Positions 13,765 to 22,366 of a DNA stretch of 41,739 bases are shown piece after piece. How positions within the stretch are numbered: the stretch's first letter is position 1; the number at the start of each line of letters is the position of its first letter. The DNA comes from a virus, in IMG/VR virus record IMGVR_UViG_3300034170_000016, positions 1 to 41,739 of that record. One strand, 5' to 3'. A program made the position numbers and the translations under genes. The notes beneath the pieces were generated by a model, which saw only the letters and a list, made by a program, of their open reading frames with translations, ran no database searches and had not been told where the DNA came from.

Positions 13765-14418
13765 TTACCCTCCAAAGTTGCCGCGCTCAAAGTTTAAATG
13801 GTGCGTACCAAAACCAAACGATGGTTTTGGTTGTACGCGGTACTGTACGCCAACAGCGCTCGGCCTTGGCAACAAATCATAGTTTTCAAGAATGAAGCGC
13901 AGCGACGCGTCTGGAGCACTCTTGAAAATATAAGTAACGAACGTCATGTCATACGGGTCGGTTACGAATACCGCACCATCGCCGAACATTTTTGCCATAA
14001 ATGCGTTGGTTTCGGTAACAACCCCGCGCGCAGTAAGCTGAAAATAGCGCAACTTGATAACCGTGCGTTTCTGCTCGACAGATAGCGCTTGAGTACCTGC
14101 AGTGGCTCGCCCAAACCCAGCCTTGCCAAAGTTCTTGTTGTGCGTTCCGAAACCAAAGCGAGGCGTGCCAACAGTCGACGCCACTGGAACTTCGAACGGA
14201 ATGTCGAGGATGCGTGACCACACCCCAAGCCCAAAGTCGTTTGCAGTGTCGATGTTGAAAACGTTGCGCAACCAATCGGCCCAAAACTGTGATTGGTTTT
14301 TCTCGTACCACGCTTGTTTTAATTGCGTCAGCAGTACCAGTTTCTCGGCCTTGTCATGCTCCCACAGGATTGCAGAAAGTGCGTTAACGCTTGGGTCAAA
14401 ATCCTGCACGGTGCTCAT
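13765..14418 (-). CDS. DUF2612 baseplate/fibre-connector protein (217 aa)
   Basis: Matches the DUF2612 family found between J-like baseplate wedges and tail fibres: SAILWEHDKAEKLVLLTQ, then FNIDTANDFGLGVWSRIL (54-71) in the N-terminal part. A motif occurs twice: FGFGTHNKNFGKAGFG (88-103) and FGFGTHHLNFERGNFG (201-216), the second forming the extreme C-terminus. The role is probably to connect the outer baseplate to the fibre, as gp9/tail protein I-type proteins do. The ATG overlaps the stop of the J-like gene (GTATGAG). Confidence 0.75.
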   Translation of the reverse strand: MSTVQDFDPSVNALSAILWEHDKAEKLVLLTQLKQAWYEKNQSQFWADWLRNVFNIDTANDFGLGVWSRILDIPFEVPVASTVGTPRFGFGTHNKNFGKAGFGRATAGTQALSVEQKRTVIKLRYFQLTARGVVTETNAFMAKMFGDGAVFVTDPYDMTFVTYIFKSAPDASLRFILENYDLLPRPSAVGVQYRVQPKPSFGFGTHHLNFERGNFGG

Positions 14419-15611
14419 ACTGGCAGTACCTGAATTGAGCTGCGAGTTATCGTGGCCTGCTGATTAAGCGCCACCGCTAGCGTGCTAGTGATCCACGTAG
14501 CGCCAGCATCCGTGGATATCTCCACCTTGGTGACGAATATGCGCGGCTCGACTTGGTTGATGGCGCCAGATATCTCGAACGGCGACAAGCTGGCACCGAC
14601 AACGAAGCCCGCGTCACCTTCAAGCTCACCCGCCGCGTACTCCATCACCGCGTCAGGGATAATCTTTGCGCCGTCTGTGTTGTTGTACCGAGCGGTGATG
14701 CGCAGGAACACGGGCACCTTCGTAGACACGTCATATTGCACGTCATACAGTTGTCCGCTTGCAGGGTCCGTGACCGCAACGTGCTGTGCGCCGTTGTACG
14801 CAGCACCCATAGTCTTGGTGCCAAGCAACGCAACTCCGATGTCTGTTGGTGAACCGCCGTCAATGCAAGCCCAAATGCTATTGGCCAGAAGGAATATGCC
14901 GTCAATAGTTTGGTCGGTCTTCTTGGTATTTTCGCGGAACGTCAGAGACGCCACACCAGGCGTGTCGTACAACCTGGCAATAATTGCACCGCTGATTGAT
15001 ACGCTTTGCAGCGCCAGCGTCTGACGGCGGCGGCGGCGGCTGGCAACGTCTGACTCTTTCGCCTTGCCAACGATTGCTGCTACTGGGTTGGTTACCGTCT
15101 CAAGCCCCAGCACGCCCGTAGCTACCCCGTCCAGATCACCAGCAGCGCACGCGATAGGGCCGCTCTGCGATGCCAGGCAGTCGACTGCGACAGTGCCGCC
15201 ACTGCCGATGATGGCAGGTGTCACTGTAAGGAACACGGCGCCAGTATTGCGCACAGTGAACGGCGTCAGCGCTGGTACGATGGTGCCCGCTTGGCCGCCC
15301 AGGATAACCCCTGGCAGTTGCGAGAACGTGGCGCCACGGCGGCTACCGGCAGTCAGTGACCACAGTGCGTCGAGCCACACGCCGCCAGCGTAGTCCGGGT
15401 GTATCTGGTTGGCCTGGGCCACGTTATTGCGCACGGTGGCGTCACGCAATTGCACGTCGGCCGAGATAACCGCACCCTGCGTGGTCTGTGGGTCGACAAC
15501 AAAATCTTGACCGAACGCTTGGCGCCACTCGGCGTTAACTTCGTCAATAATGGTCGCAGTGTCCGGCAAGATAACACCGGTTGGTGTGACGTACTGGTAA
15601 TATTCAGCCAC
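14415..15611 (-). CDS. Baseplate J-like wedge protein (398 aa)
   Basis: Resembles P2 gpJ, Mu gp47 and T4 gp6: the N-terminus (FVDPQTTQGAVISADVQLRDATVRNN-type segment around residues 40-70), a central barrel with GVILGGQAGTIVPAL, and a C-terminal region with the conserved helices PDAVMEYAAGELEGD and SPFEISGAINQVEPR. Wedge proteins form the ring around the central hub and link it to sheath and fibres. The start is GTG at 15611, eight bases inside the end of the gp25-like gene. Size is usual for the family. Confidence 0.85.
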   Translation of the reverse strand: MAEYYQYVTPTGVILPDTATIIDEVNAEWRQAFGQDFVVDPQTTQGAVISADVQLRDATVRNNVAQANQIHPDYAGGVWLDALWSLTAGSRRGATFSQLPGVILGGQAGTIVPALTPFTVRNTGAVFLTVTPAIIGSGGTVAVDCLASQSGPIACAAGDLDGVATGVLGLETVTNPVAAIVGKAKESDVASRRRRRQTLALQSVSISGAIIARLYDTPGVASLTFRENTKKTDQTIDGIFLLANSIWACIDGGSPTDIGVALLGTKTMGAAYNGAQHVAVTDPASGQLYDVQYDVSTKVPVFLRITARYNNTDGAKIIPDAVMEYAAGELEGDAGFVVGASLSPFEISGAINQVEPRIFVTKVEISTDAGATWITSTLAVALNQQATITRSSIQVLPV

Positions 15612-15948
15612 TGACTGTAACCTCGCCCAAAGTGGATTGCAGGGTTGCAGTGTACGTCAAGTTGTCTTCGACCTGCACCACTTCAAACGCGCTGACAGAT
15701 GTGACGGTAGGCACCTGCCCAAGCGTGTCCCGCACTGCCGCCTCAAACTGCACCTCGTTCGGCTCACCCATCCAGGCCACGAGGTCGTAAGGGATACCAT
15801 TGTCTGCGTTGGTGACCATTTCGCCGCGTCGAGCTTTGACGAATTGCACAGACGTTTGCCCGAGCGCATCCAGGCCCGAGAATATGGCGAGCTGCCCGTC
15901 ATCCCCAACCACAAAATCGTTGCCTTTGGTTACCTGTAGCGTTCTCAT
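15604..15948 (-). CDS. gp25-like baseplate wedge protein (114 aa)
   Basis: A 114-residue protein in the position of T4 gp25 and P2 gpW. It includes VKARRGEMVTNADNGIPYD and a C-terminal beta segment. gp25 proteins seed sheath polymerisation through a LysM-like fold and pair with the J-like protein, which is the next gene. The ATG at 15948 is embedded in the stop of the spike gene (GTATGAG). The longer upstream in-frame extension overlaps the spike and is not used. Confidence 0.75.
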   Translation of the reverse strand: MRTLQVTKGNDFVVGDDGQLAIFSGLDALGQTSVQFVKARRGEMVTNADNGIPYDLVAWMGEPNEVQFEAAVRDTLGQVPTVTSVSAFEVVQVEDNLTYTATLQSTLGEVTVSG

Positions 15949-16619
15949 ACTGGCGTACCTGTGTTGGATACCGGGCCAAGTGGAGCAGTCGCGGGGCCGG
16001 CATGTAAATGCGTGTCGCCAACGTTCTTGCCGTTGTGCTTGAGCCCACCGGGCGGCGTGATCATGTTGATGCCTGCAGCAGTCATTGCCCAGGATACCCC
16101 GCCGACACTGATAGTCACCCCGGTCGCTGATAGCGCAATGCACACGCCGCCGTCCATAGATTGCCACACGGCCGAGTCTGCGTTTGCCGCCGCGATCACC
16201 CATTGCTTGAAGGTGTCAGGGTAGAACACCGCGTCGCTAAAGCTATGCAAGCGCTTGGTGTTCGGCCAGTCCTCGCCACCACCGGCCTGCATGGTGAGGC
16301 TTATGTCCCGGTCGTTGGCCTTGAGCCACCCGAGGTCACCAGCCTTGATTGGAAAGCGCATAAAGAACCCGCCACCGCCGAACCGATAAACGGGGATGTT
16401 GGCAATCTGTGCCCGCGACAGCTTCGACCCATCGGTAAGGCCAAGCTGCACAATGGGTCGAATAACCGCACGGTTCGTTGCGTCATTGTAGCTGATCACT
16501 CGGGCGGGCAGGCAGTCGTCTACTTCCTCACGCAGCCACTTCACGAGCATTTCTTTACTTTGGCCAAACAAGCTGCCGGTGCTCGCCTGATCGTTTGTCG
16601 GTTGCTGTTGGTCTGTCAT
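15945..16619 (-). CDS. Membrane-puncturing spike, Gp138/gpV-like (224 aa)
   Basis: The central spike at the tail tip. Residues 30-110 match the OB-fold N-terminal region of Gp138-type spikes (LPARVISYNDATNRAVIRPI, then IPVYRFGGGGFFMRFPIKAGD). Beta-helical repeats follow. The C-terminal end has GDTHLHAGP with His204 and His206, the H-x-H pair that binds a metal ion at the sharp tip of gpV and Gp138 spikes. The ATG overlaps the hub stop by four bases. It would pierce the outer membrane on sheath contraction. Confidence 0.85.
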   Translation of the reverse strand: MTDQQQPTNDQASTGSLFGQSKEMLVKWLREEVDDCLPARVISYNDATNRAVIRPIVQLGLTDGSKLSRAQIANIPVYRFGGGGFFMRFPIKAGDLGWLKANDRDISLTMQAGGGEDWPNTKRLHSFSDAVFYPDTFKQWVIAAANADSAVWQSMDGGVCIALSATGVTISVGGVSWAMTAAGINMITPPGGLKHNGKNVGDTHLHAGPATAPLGPVSNTGTPV

Positions 16620-17443
16620 AGCCGGGTTGCCAATGCGGTGTACCAGAAGGGCGGCTCATGCGACGCAATTTCGAACCCGAGCTGGGTTATAACGTAGTCG
16701 CCGTTTGCAGCCGGGTTGATTTGGCTTTCAAGTCGAAGCCCGCCGCCCAGCACCGTTTCACTGTCAACGGTGAAAGTTACCTTTAACCCCTTTTCGGTAG
16801 GCTTCGGGATACCCACCATACCTGTGCGCTTGTTGAGTACGCGCAAGCGGCCTGTGAGCGGCGCCAAGGCATTCTTAACCACCAACTTGCCGTCGTCAAT
16901 GTAGGCACTCACACCGCCCGCCTGCTGCAGCTTGTCGACCTCCTTGAGTGCTGTTCCTGTGTGACCGTAGTTACCGATGTTCTTATCGTCCGCTTGGAAG
17001 TCGAGCGCGAGCCCCAGGTCGTCGGCGGTGGCCTTAGCAATGTTCGATAGCTTGCTCTGCGCCGGGGCCGACTTGGCAACGATCTTACCGCTCTTGGTGT
17101 TGCCGGTTAGCGCGCGAATAGTCAAGGCGATATCGGGCGGCGCCGAAGGCTCGGCCGACACAATGTCGCCCACGAATATACGAGTGAGCCCGGTGCCGAC
17201 ACGACCAGCCTCAACGATCAGGCGTTTTGGGTTCGGGTTGGTGTTAAACGGGCTGGCCTCGGTGACGATGTAGTCGCGTGTTTCACGCTTCAAGTTTTGG
17301 ATCGTCACGTTGCAGTCATTCTGGAGCGGGTTGGCGTACTTGGTGCCGGCCACCTTTACGCGTAACCCTTCGTACCATTTGATTTGCCCACTGACCTCAA
17401 TGCCTACGCGCACGCGCCGCAAGTCAAGCTGATTATCAGCCAT
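16616..17443 (-). CDS. Baseplate hub protein (275 aa)
   Basis: Central hub protein of the T4 gp27/gpD type. It has features of phage hub proteins: an N-terminal RVRVGIEVSGQIKWYEGLRV segment, IFVGDIVSAEPS, and a central AKATADDLGLALDF. The C-terminus holds LRLESQINPAANGDYVITQLG, as seen in hubs of simple contractile tails. A GGAG site lies before the ATG at 17443; an upstream ATG at 17491 falls inside the previous gene and lacks a site. It carries the spike encoded next. Confidence 0.8.
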   Translation of the reverse strand: MADNQLDLRRVRVGIEVSGQIKWYEGLRVKVAGTKYANPLQNDCNVTIQNLKRETRDYIVTEASPFNTNPNPKRLIVEAGRVGTGLTRIFVGDIVSAEPSAPPDIALTIRALTGNTKSGKIVAKSAPAQSKLSNIAKATADDLGLALDFQADDKNIGNYGHTGTALKEVDKLQQAGGVSAYIDDGKLVVKNALAPLTGRLRVLNKRTGMVGIPKPTEKGLKVTFTVDSETVLGGGLRLESQINPAANGDYVITQLGFEIASHEPPFWYTALATRL

Positions 17444-17741
17444 TTGGCAGTTCTCCTGGTTCAACGAACACGAACGTTTGGTCGACGCCAAAACGCCTGT
17501 AGTCCGGCAGTTCGTCGTTCTCAGTAATCAGCCAGAAATTGCCGTTGGTCTGCATGTATTTGTACGGGATAACCGGCGACCCGCATACAATGCGTTGGCC
17601 GGTGAGTAGAGTTACCTCGTTGAGCGCGATGTCGATAACCATTACGCCATTGGTTTCCTTGATAACCAATGCCCAGCGCCTAGCACCGAAAGTTACGGTT
17701 ATATCCTGCCCAGGAATAGCGCTCAATGGGATCGTTTGCAT
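17436..17741 (-). CDS. Baseplate plug protein, Pam3 gp18-like (101 aa)
   Basis: A 101-residue beta-rich protein (DITVTFGARRWALVIKETN, then VMVIDIALNEVTLLTGQRI). The pattern FGxRRWxLxIxxx...GxMxxDIxxNxxxL...G matches the phage baseplate plug family described in cyanophage Pam3. It would plug the hub channel or the inner baseplate. The ATG overlaps the TAA of the Dit-like gene (TAATG). Its 3' end overlaps the hub start by eight bases. Confidence 0.75.
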   Translation of the reverse strand: MQTIPLSAIPGQDITVTFGARRWALVIKETNGVMVIDIALNEVTLLTGQRIVCGSPVIPYKYMQTNGNFWLITENDELPDYRRFGVDQTFVFVEPGELPNG

Positions 17742-18283
17742 TAGAACAGGCCCGCCAGTACAGATGCTTTGCGTTTGGTTGGTGCGTCGCTTTCGGACGT
17801 TTGCTGGCTACCCTTCTTGACCGTGCTGGCCTGGCTCGGGTTGGTCACTTTGCGCGGTGGTAGCGCTCCGTATTCCGGCGTCACTATCAGCACCTGACGC
17901 AACTTGATTTGCACGGTAATCGAGTTGCCTTGCTCGGCCACTTCGTTATGCGGTATCTCGTAAATGATCTGATCGCGGTACGTGGCCACCTTGGTCTGCA
18001 CGATCACCTTGGCATGCGCGCGGTAAGCTGCCTGCATGTTGGCAAACACTTGGCGGGTACTATCCGTGACCATGAACGGCAGATCTATTTCCACCGGCAA
18101 ATAGATAATGTGGTCGCTTATTTCTATCCCGTCCTCTGCTTCATAGCCCAGCAGCTTGGCCAGTTCGCGGACGTTGACCTGCATCGGGTTGGCACTTTCG
18201 AACAATTGCCGATAGTCATCCTGGCGGAAAATACCTACGAGGTCTTGCGATGAACTATTGATCGTTGGGTTGGTGCTCGCCAT
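17741..18283 (-). CDS. Dit-like baseplate/tail protein (180 aa)
   Basis: This protein has the position and length of Dit-like proteins in simple contractile tails, between the tape measure and hub. It has ISDHIIYLPVEIDLPFMVTDS (55-75) and a beta-rich middle (IIYEIPHNEVAEQGNSITVQIKL-type segment, 129-150). The C-terminal 40 residues are Ser/Thr/Lys-rich and probably flexible. Dit-like N-terminal domains form the hexameric ring joining tube and hub. The ATG overlaps the TAA of the tape measure. Confidence 0.65.
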   Translation of the reverse strand: MASTNPTINSSSQDLVGIFRQDDYRQLFESANPMQVNVRELAKLLGYEAEDGIEISDHIIYLPVEIDLPFMVTDSTRQVFANMQAAYRAHAKVIVQTKVATYRDQIIYEIPHNEVAEQGNSITVQIKLRQVLIVTPEYGALPPRKVTNPSQASTVKKGSQQTSESDAPTKRKASVLAGLF

Positions 18284-19827
18284 TACCGGTCGATCCCCGT
18301 GTTGTTCTCTGATTGCACTTGGCGCAGTTGCTTGTCTAGCGCACCACTGGCACCTGCTGCCATGCCTGCTGCGTCGGTGGCCTGGGTCTCGACTTTAAGC
18401 TCGCCAATTTGCACGTTGGTCTCGCTGCTGCGCTGCTGCGAGCTGTTGCTGATAGCGCTCGAAGTGGTGGAGTTTAGCGGGGAAGCGTTCGCCGAGGCTA
18501 TAGCGCTGTTACCTGCCGCAATACCTGCCTCAATCATTGGTACGTCGCTCGCGGCCTGGCCACCGCCTGACCCTTTGGAGCCTGCAGCACCCGGCGCCGG
18601 TTCGTCGCTGCCAATCCCGAAGAACTTGGCCACGGTGGTGACTCCGCTGGCGATCTGCTTAATACCTGTCATGACAAAATCAAGCATTTGCTTGAAGCCT
18701 GTCAACAGGCTGTTGAATACCTGGGCAACGATCTGCCCCATAAACTTGAAGGCGTCAATGATCCCGTAAACTATTTCTTTGACCTTTGGGTACTTGTCGA
18801 AAATGCGACCGATCATTGAGTCATTGCCGTCGGCAAACGCCATGATGTCGTCATAGGCCAGGGCGAACGCCGCCGCCAGCGCCGCCACGATGGCAATGAT
18901 GGCGATAATGGGCCAGGTGGCGGCCAGGGTTGCTGCTGCGGCGCTGATCATGGCCGGCAGGTACACAGCCATCACTACGGCAGCAATTGCACCAAAGAAT
19001 CCGATCAGAAGGTTTTGGTGCTCACCCAGCCACTCGGCAACCGTGCCCAGCCACTCCAGAACCATCGTGAAGGCAGGCATGAGCCGCGTGGATACCCCGA
19101 GCCCGATGTTGTCCATTGCGTTGCCCAGGGTGCCCCACGCTTCGGTAAATTTCCTGGCGTGCTCGGCGTTCTCTTTGGTGAGCACGCCCTGTTCCTTTTG
19201 CTTGGCAATAAGGCGCTCAAGTTCTTTGCGCCCCTTTAGGATCATTTCCACCGTGCGGTTATCGGTGATCCCAAGTTCTTTGATCTTGAAAACAGCCTGG
19301 GCCTTGTCGAGACCTTCCACCGCGCCAGCCAGCTCAAGCATGCCTTGCACGGCCGGCTTGGCTTTGCCGTCAACACCTTTCAACTGGATACCGAGCGCGG
19401 AGAAGGCTTTAGCGGCACCTGACTCAACGTCAGTCATTGCCTCGCCCATTTTCTCGGCCATGTCGGTGAGTGAGTCGCGGGCGCCCTGGGCGTCGCCACC
19501 CATCGCCTTTGCCACGCGGCCGAACGCGTCGACGTTTTCGATGGTTTCGCCAAGCGCGTCGGACGTTGCCGCAATAGCCTGTATGTTGGCCGCGTCCTCG
19601 AACGCTCCACCAATGGTGGCCTTGGCGATCAAAAAGCCGGCAAGCGCGCTTGCCGCGCCTGCCATCATGCCCTTAAGCGCTCCACCGACCTGCTCTGCAG
19701 CGTCGTCGGTGGCCTTGAGCTTCGTTATCAGGTCGTCGGCACCGAGCTTTGATTTGTCGATACCTTTGGTAAGGCTGCTCGAATCCGCTTCGAAAACCGT
19801 GACCCACGTATCGAGTATGCCGCCCAT
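18283..19827 (-). CDS. Tape measure protein (514 aa)
   Basis: Long helical protein with the usual tape-measure traits: an N-terminal coiled coil with Ala-rich segments (GMMAGAASALAGFLIAKATIGG, around residues 48-70), a helical stretch, and a hydrophobic block at about 270-325 (IGFFGAIAAVVMAVYLPAM, then IIAIIAIVAALAAAFALAY) of two to three membrane-like helices. The C-terminus is Ser/Asn/Gln-rich. It lies after the frameshifted chaperone, as in most long-tailed phages. It is short; with about 0.15 nm per residue the tail would be near 75-80 nm (inference). Confidence 0.85.
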   Translation of the reverse strand: MGGILDTWVTVFEADSSSLTKGIDKSKLGADDLITKLKATDDAAEQVGGALKGMMAGAASALAGFLIAKATIGGAFEDAANIQAIAATSDALGETIENVDAFGRVAKAMGGDAQGARDSLTDMAEKMGEAMTDVESGAAKAFSALGIQLKGVDGKAKPAVQGMLELAGAVEGLDKAQAVFKIKELGITDNRTVEMILKGRKELERLIAKQKEQGVLTKENAEHARKFTEAWGTLGNAMDNIGLGVSTRLMPAFTMVLEWLGTVAEWLGEHQNLLIGFFGAIAAVVMAVYLPAMISAAAATLAATWPIIAIIAIVAALAAAFALAYDDIMAFADGNDSMIGRIFDKYPKVKEIVYGIIDAFKFMGQIVAQVFNSLLTGFKQMLDFVMTGIKQIASGVTTVAKFFGIGSDEPAPGAAGSKGSGGGQAASDVPMIEAGIAAGNSAIASANASPLNSTTSSAISNSSQQRSSETNVQIGELKVETQATDAAGMAAGASGALDKQLRQVQSENNTGIDR

Positions 19828-20374
19828 TACCGCCCCTTATTTTTCGCGTAGTCTGCTGCCAGCTTTTCGTTATACCGATTGGTTACAACGATTTCCCACA
19901 GGTTCATCGCCGTTTCTAAGTCTATTTCTCGGTCGAGTTCAGTTTGGCGCGCAAGTCCCGCACTAAGGATGGCGGCAAAGAATCCGTCAGCGTTTGGATA
20001 ATCAACGGAAGGTGCGTCTTGATTAAACTTGCGAAGAAAGTCGACCCCCTTCCTTGTCCGAAAAAACTGGTGTTGTACTCCAGCATGGCCCACTCCAGGC
20101 GCAACAGTTGCTCACCCGTGATCACATGGGAGTTAATCAGGCTTTCGGTGCTCAGCGGCTGCATGCGCCCGTCATCGCCAATACCAACAGACACGTAACT
20201 CATGAGCGTCAGCATAATTTCCTTGCTGACGTTGTACTCGCCGAGCTTTGGAATGTTACTAACCGGGTACTTGGCCATCACCTCGCGCATCGGGATAGCC
20301 GGCAGCTTCGACAGGAAGAACTCTTTTTCCCCGCCGTCGCCGTCTTTGATGGTTACTGCCTTTGGCTTGATCAT
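19827..20374 (-). CDS. Tail assembly chaperone, long -1 frameshift product (about 182 aa)
   Basis: The 150-residue ORF (start 20374) and a second ORF in the -1 frame (ending 19827) overlap. At 20066-20060 the minus strand reads T TTT TTC in the zero frame of the first ORF, an exact X XXY YYZ slippery heptamer. Slippage gives residues 1-105 of the short form followed by 77 residues (RTRKGVDFLRKFNQD...) ending NEKLAADYAKNKGR. This is the gpG/gpGT arrangement of lambda-type and many contractile-tail phages, directly before the tape measure. The long form would guide tube polymerisation around the tape measure and be lost from the virion. Confidence 0.85.
19922..20374 (-). CDS. Tail assembly chaperone, short form (150 aa)
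   Basis: Zero-frame product encoded between tube and tape measure. It is mainly helical, with LPAIPMREVMAKYPVSNIPKL-type N-terminal and LLRLEWAMLEYNTSFF just before the slippage site. The short form is expected to be made in excess over the frameshifted form, as for lambda gpG. The ATG overlaps the tube stop (GTATGATC). The 45 residues after the slippage site are also translated in this form. Confidence 0.85.
   Translation of the reverse strand: MIKPKAVTIKDGDGGEKEFFLSKLPAIPMREVMAKYPVSNIPKLGEYNVSKEIMLTLMSYVSVGIGDDGRMQPLSTESLINSHVITGEQLLRLEWAMLEYNTSFFGQGRGSTFFASLIKTHLPLIIQTLTDSLPPSLVRDLRAKLNSTEK
20060..20066 (-). other. Programmed -1 ribosomal frameshift site T TTT TTC
   Basis: Reading on the minus strand, AGT TTT TTC GGA in frame 0. 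Both tRNAs re-pair perfectly at the first two positions after a one-base slip, and the -1 frame stays open to 19827. G-rich sequence (GGAAGGGGG) follows 4-12 bases downstream, which may help pausing. Confidence 0.85.
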
Positions 20375-20826
20375 ACGTTGGCCCGAGTGTAGGACAGGTT
20401 AGAGAACGCGAAGCTGTAGGTGCTCGACTTGAAGCGACCTGCGCTGCTCGGCGAACGTACCGGCATACCGGCCAACAGCTTGCCGGTGTCAAAGGTGGCA
20501 GTGGACCCATCGGGGTAGCTGACCACGGCGGTAACTTCGTCGCCTACCGACTTCTTGCCGTTGGCTGGGCGGTTGGCGTCAAGCGCGATGTTCATGTTGC
20601 GGTCGTCTTCGCTGCCCGGGATCAGCGCCATTTTAGGCAGCAGAGGCTTGGGACTAGACCACGTAACGAGCACGCCGTTGAGGTTCATTGCGGCCTCTGC
20701 AATGACGACCTCGGGCACGTCGAACGGGTCAGCGTCGTCGGCGAACTGGGTGACGGTAAAGCCGTTCGGGAACGTCTTGTCGAAGATGAATCGAATGCTG
20801 ATGCCAGAGCCTGAAATGTCAGTCAT
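20371..20826 (-). CDS. Tail tube protein (151 aa)
   Basis: A 151-residue beta-rich protein in the tube position, directly after the sheath. It begins MTDISGSGISIRFIFDKTFPNGFTV and has FDVPEVVIAEAAMNLNG and SPKPLLPKMALIPGSEDD, features I associate with the DUF3277 family of contractile-tail tubes. Many copies stack as hexameric rings inside the sheath. An ACGGAG site with the leader ACGGAGTACCACCC precedes the ATG; the same leader type occurs before 814 and 40853. Confidence 0.8.
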   Translation of the reverse strand: MTDISGSGISIRFIFDKTFPNGFTVTQFADDADPFDVPEVVIAEAAMNLNGVLVTWSSPKPLLPKMALIPGSEDDRNMNIALDANRPANGKKSVGDEVTAVVSYPDGSTATFDTGKLLAGMPVRSPSSAGRFKSSTYSFAFSNLSYTRANV

Positions 20827-20841
20827 GGGTGGTACTCCGTA

Positions 20842-22356
20842 TTAAACGAGGTTGTGAGAGCCGACGATTTTGCGCACAACGTCGTTTTTGGCGTAGGCAA
20901 CAGTGTACAGCGCGACATACTCGGTGGTGCCACTCGGGCCTGTTTCCTCAACGATCTGCACGTCCGCCCAGTAGCCGTTGCTCTGCACGTCGCGCCATGC
21001 GTCGGGGTCACCAGTCAATTGCGTTACCGCGAGCTGCTGCAGTGTGGTCAATTGTTTGCCGACGCGGATCACACCGTTGCGCTTGGCCTGCACGCATTTG
21101 TTGGTGAGCACGCCCAGCACTGCTGCGCGGCCGTCGTCGTCGTTGCTGATCGAGCCAATAGCGATCAGCAGATTGATATAGTCAGCTTGCAGCGCCGATT
21201 TAAACCACTGTTCGTTAATGTGGACGTTCATGTCCAGCGGCGCGGAGCTAGGCCCGCACAACACACCACGTTGGAAGAACGCCAGGGATGTGCCAGCGCT
21301 TTGCGTCTCGCCGTAGTAGTTCACGCGCGCAGGGTCCAACACGTCGGCCAAGTCGTCGCCGCTAACGTCGAACGGGGCAGTGTACAAGCCTTGGCGGAAC
21401 ATGAAGTTAACGACCGCATTGCGGCGGTTGAAGTTGATTGCGGCAGCGATGGCCTGCGGTAATGCTTCCTTGAATTCCATCGGCTTGACGTTGAGCACCA
21501 GGCCCACGGACGCAATGCCCAGCAGCGCCTCACTGTGCGACGCGAAGTTGGCCATGTTGACGACGTGCAGGAACATGTATTTGACGTTGAGACTGGCGTT
21601 GTACTGGGCCACTGACAGCGCGTCGGGGAGCGACACAGGCACCTCATACGTGAAGCTGCCGAAGGAATCGGTGATTTTCTCTGCAGCGCGCAGAGCTTCG
21701 AGCGGCGATTGGGCAACGGAGCCAGGCGACAGCACTGCGTCGAACGCGCGCCAGCCGAACAGCGTAGCAATATCGTTGGTTGGGTCAACCGTGACCGGGA
21801 ACGCAATAGACGCGTTTTCAGCCACCGAGCTGACGAAGTTGAACGCGGATGCCTGGGCGTCGTAGGTCACCAGCACGCTCACAAACTGCGGCATTGCTAC
21901 GCCACGGATTGCAGTTTGCACGAGGCTGGCAACGTCGGCGAAGGTGGTGGCAGTAGCCAGGCTGAAACCTGGGGTAGTCGCGGTCACGCCTTCGATGGTG
22001 ATGGTGGCCACGGCTGCGGTCACTGCTTGCAGCGCAGCCAGGTCAAACGTGCGCTTTGGCCCATATACGCGCGCAGGGCGGGCAACGTTGGCAAACGGAG
22101 CCAGCAACACCTTGGCGGCTTTGCTGGCTGGCGCGGGGCTGACGTACCCGAAGTACTGGGTGCCGTATGCAGCCTGCACACTGGCAGCGCCGAAGGTGTC
22201 AATGATCGACGAAGCGTCACCGGCCTGCCCAATCGCACCTACTGGCAACTTGGGGTCAGTGATGAAGCGAAGGCCAACAAGCTCGCGTTGAGCTGCTGCC
22301 GCCGCGCCGATAACGCCGCTGGTTGCGTCGACGTAACGTGAAATACTGATGGGCAT
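20842..22356 (-). CDS. Tail sheath protein, DUF3383 family (504 aa)
   Basis: The contractile sheath. Family-typical features are the N-terminal ISRYVDATSGVIGAAAAAQREL, the internal NSASIAFPVTV-like segment, the block DALSVAQYNASLNVKYMFLHVVNMA and the C-terminal conserved stretch WRDVQSNGYWADVQIVEE near residues 455-472. Sheath subunits contract to drive the tube through the envelope. It precedes the tube gene and has a GAGGA ribosome-binding site. Length agrees with DUF3383 sheaths of about 500 residues. Confidence 0.9.
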   Translation of the reverse strand: MPISISRYVDATSGVIGAAAAAQRELVGLRFITDPKLPVGAIGQAGDASSIIDTFGAASVQAAYGTQYFGYVSPAPASKAAKVLLAPFANVARPARVYGPKRTFDLAALQAVTAAVATITIEGVTATTPGFSLATATTFADVASLVQTAIRGVAMPQFVSVLVTYDAQASAFNFVSSVAENASIAFPVTVDPTNDIATLFGWRAFDAVLSPGSVAQSPLEALRAAEKITDSFGSFTYEVPVSLPDALSVAQYNASLNVKYMFLHVVNMANFASHSEALLGIASVGLVLNVKPMEFKEALPQAIAAAINFNRRNAVVNFMFRQGLYTAPFDVSGDDLADVLDPARVNYYGETQSAGTSLAFFQRGVLCGPSSAPLDMNVHINEQWFKSALQADYINLLIAIGSISNDDDGRAAVLGVLTNKCVQAKRNGVIRVGKQLTTLQQLAVTQLTGDPDAWRDVQSNGYWADVQIVEETGPSGTTEYVALYTVAYAKNDVVRKIVGSHNLV

Positions 22357-22366
22357 GGTAAGTCCT

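Noticed and set aside
18890-19966. Plus-strand ORF of 358 codons over the tape measure
   Set aside because: Shadow of the Ala-rich tape measure; Ser/Pro/Ala-rich, no ribosome-binding site, wrong direction for the operon.
20093-20093. Independent gene starting at 20093 in the -1 frame
   Set aside because: No ribosome-binding site and the slippery heptamer explains the frame better.
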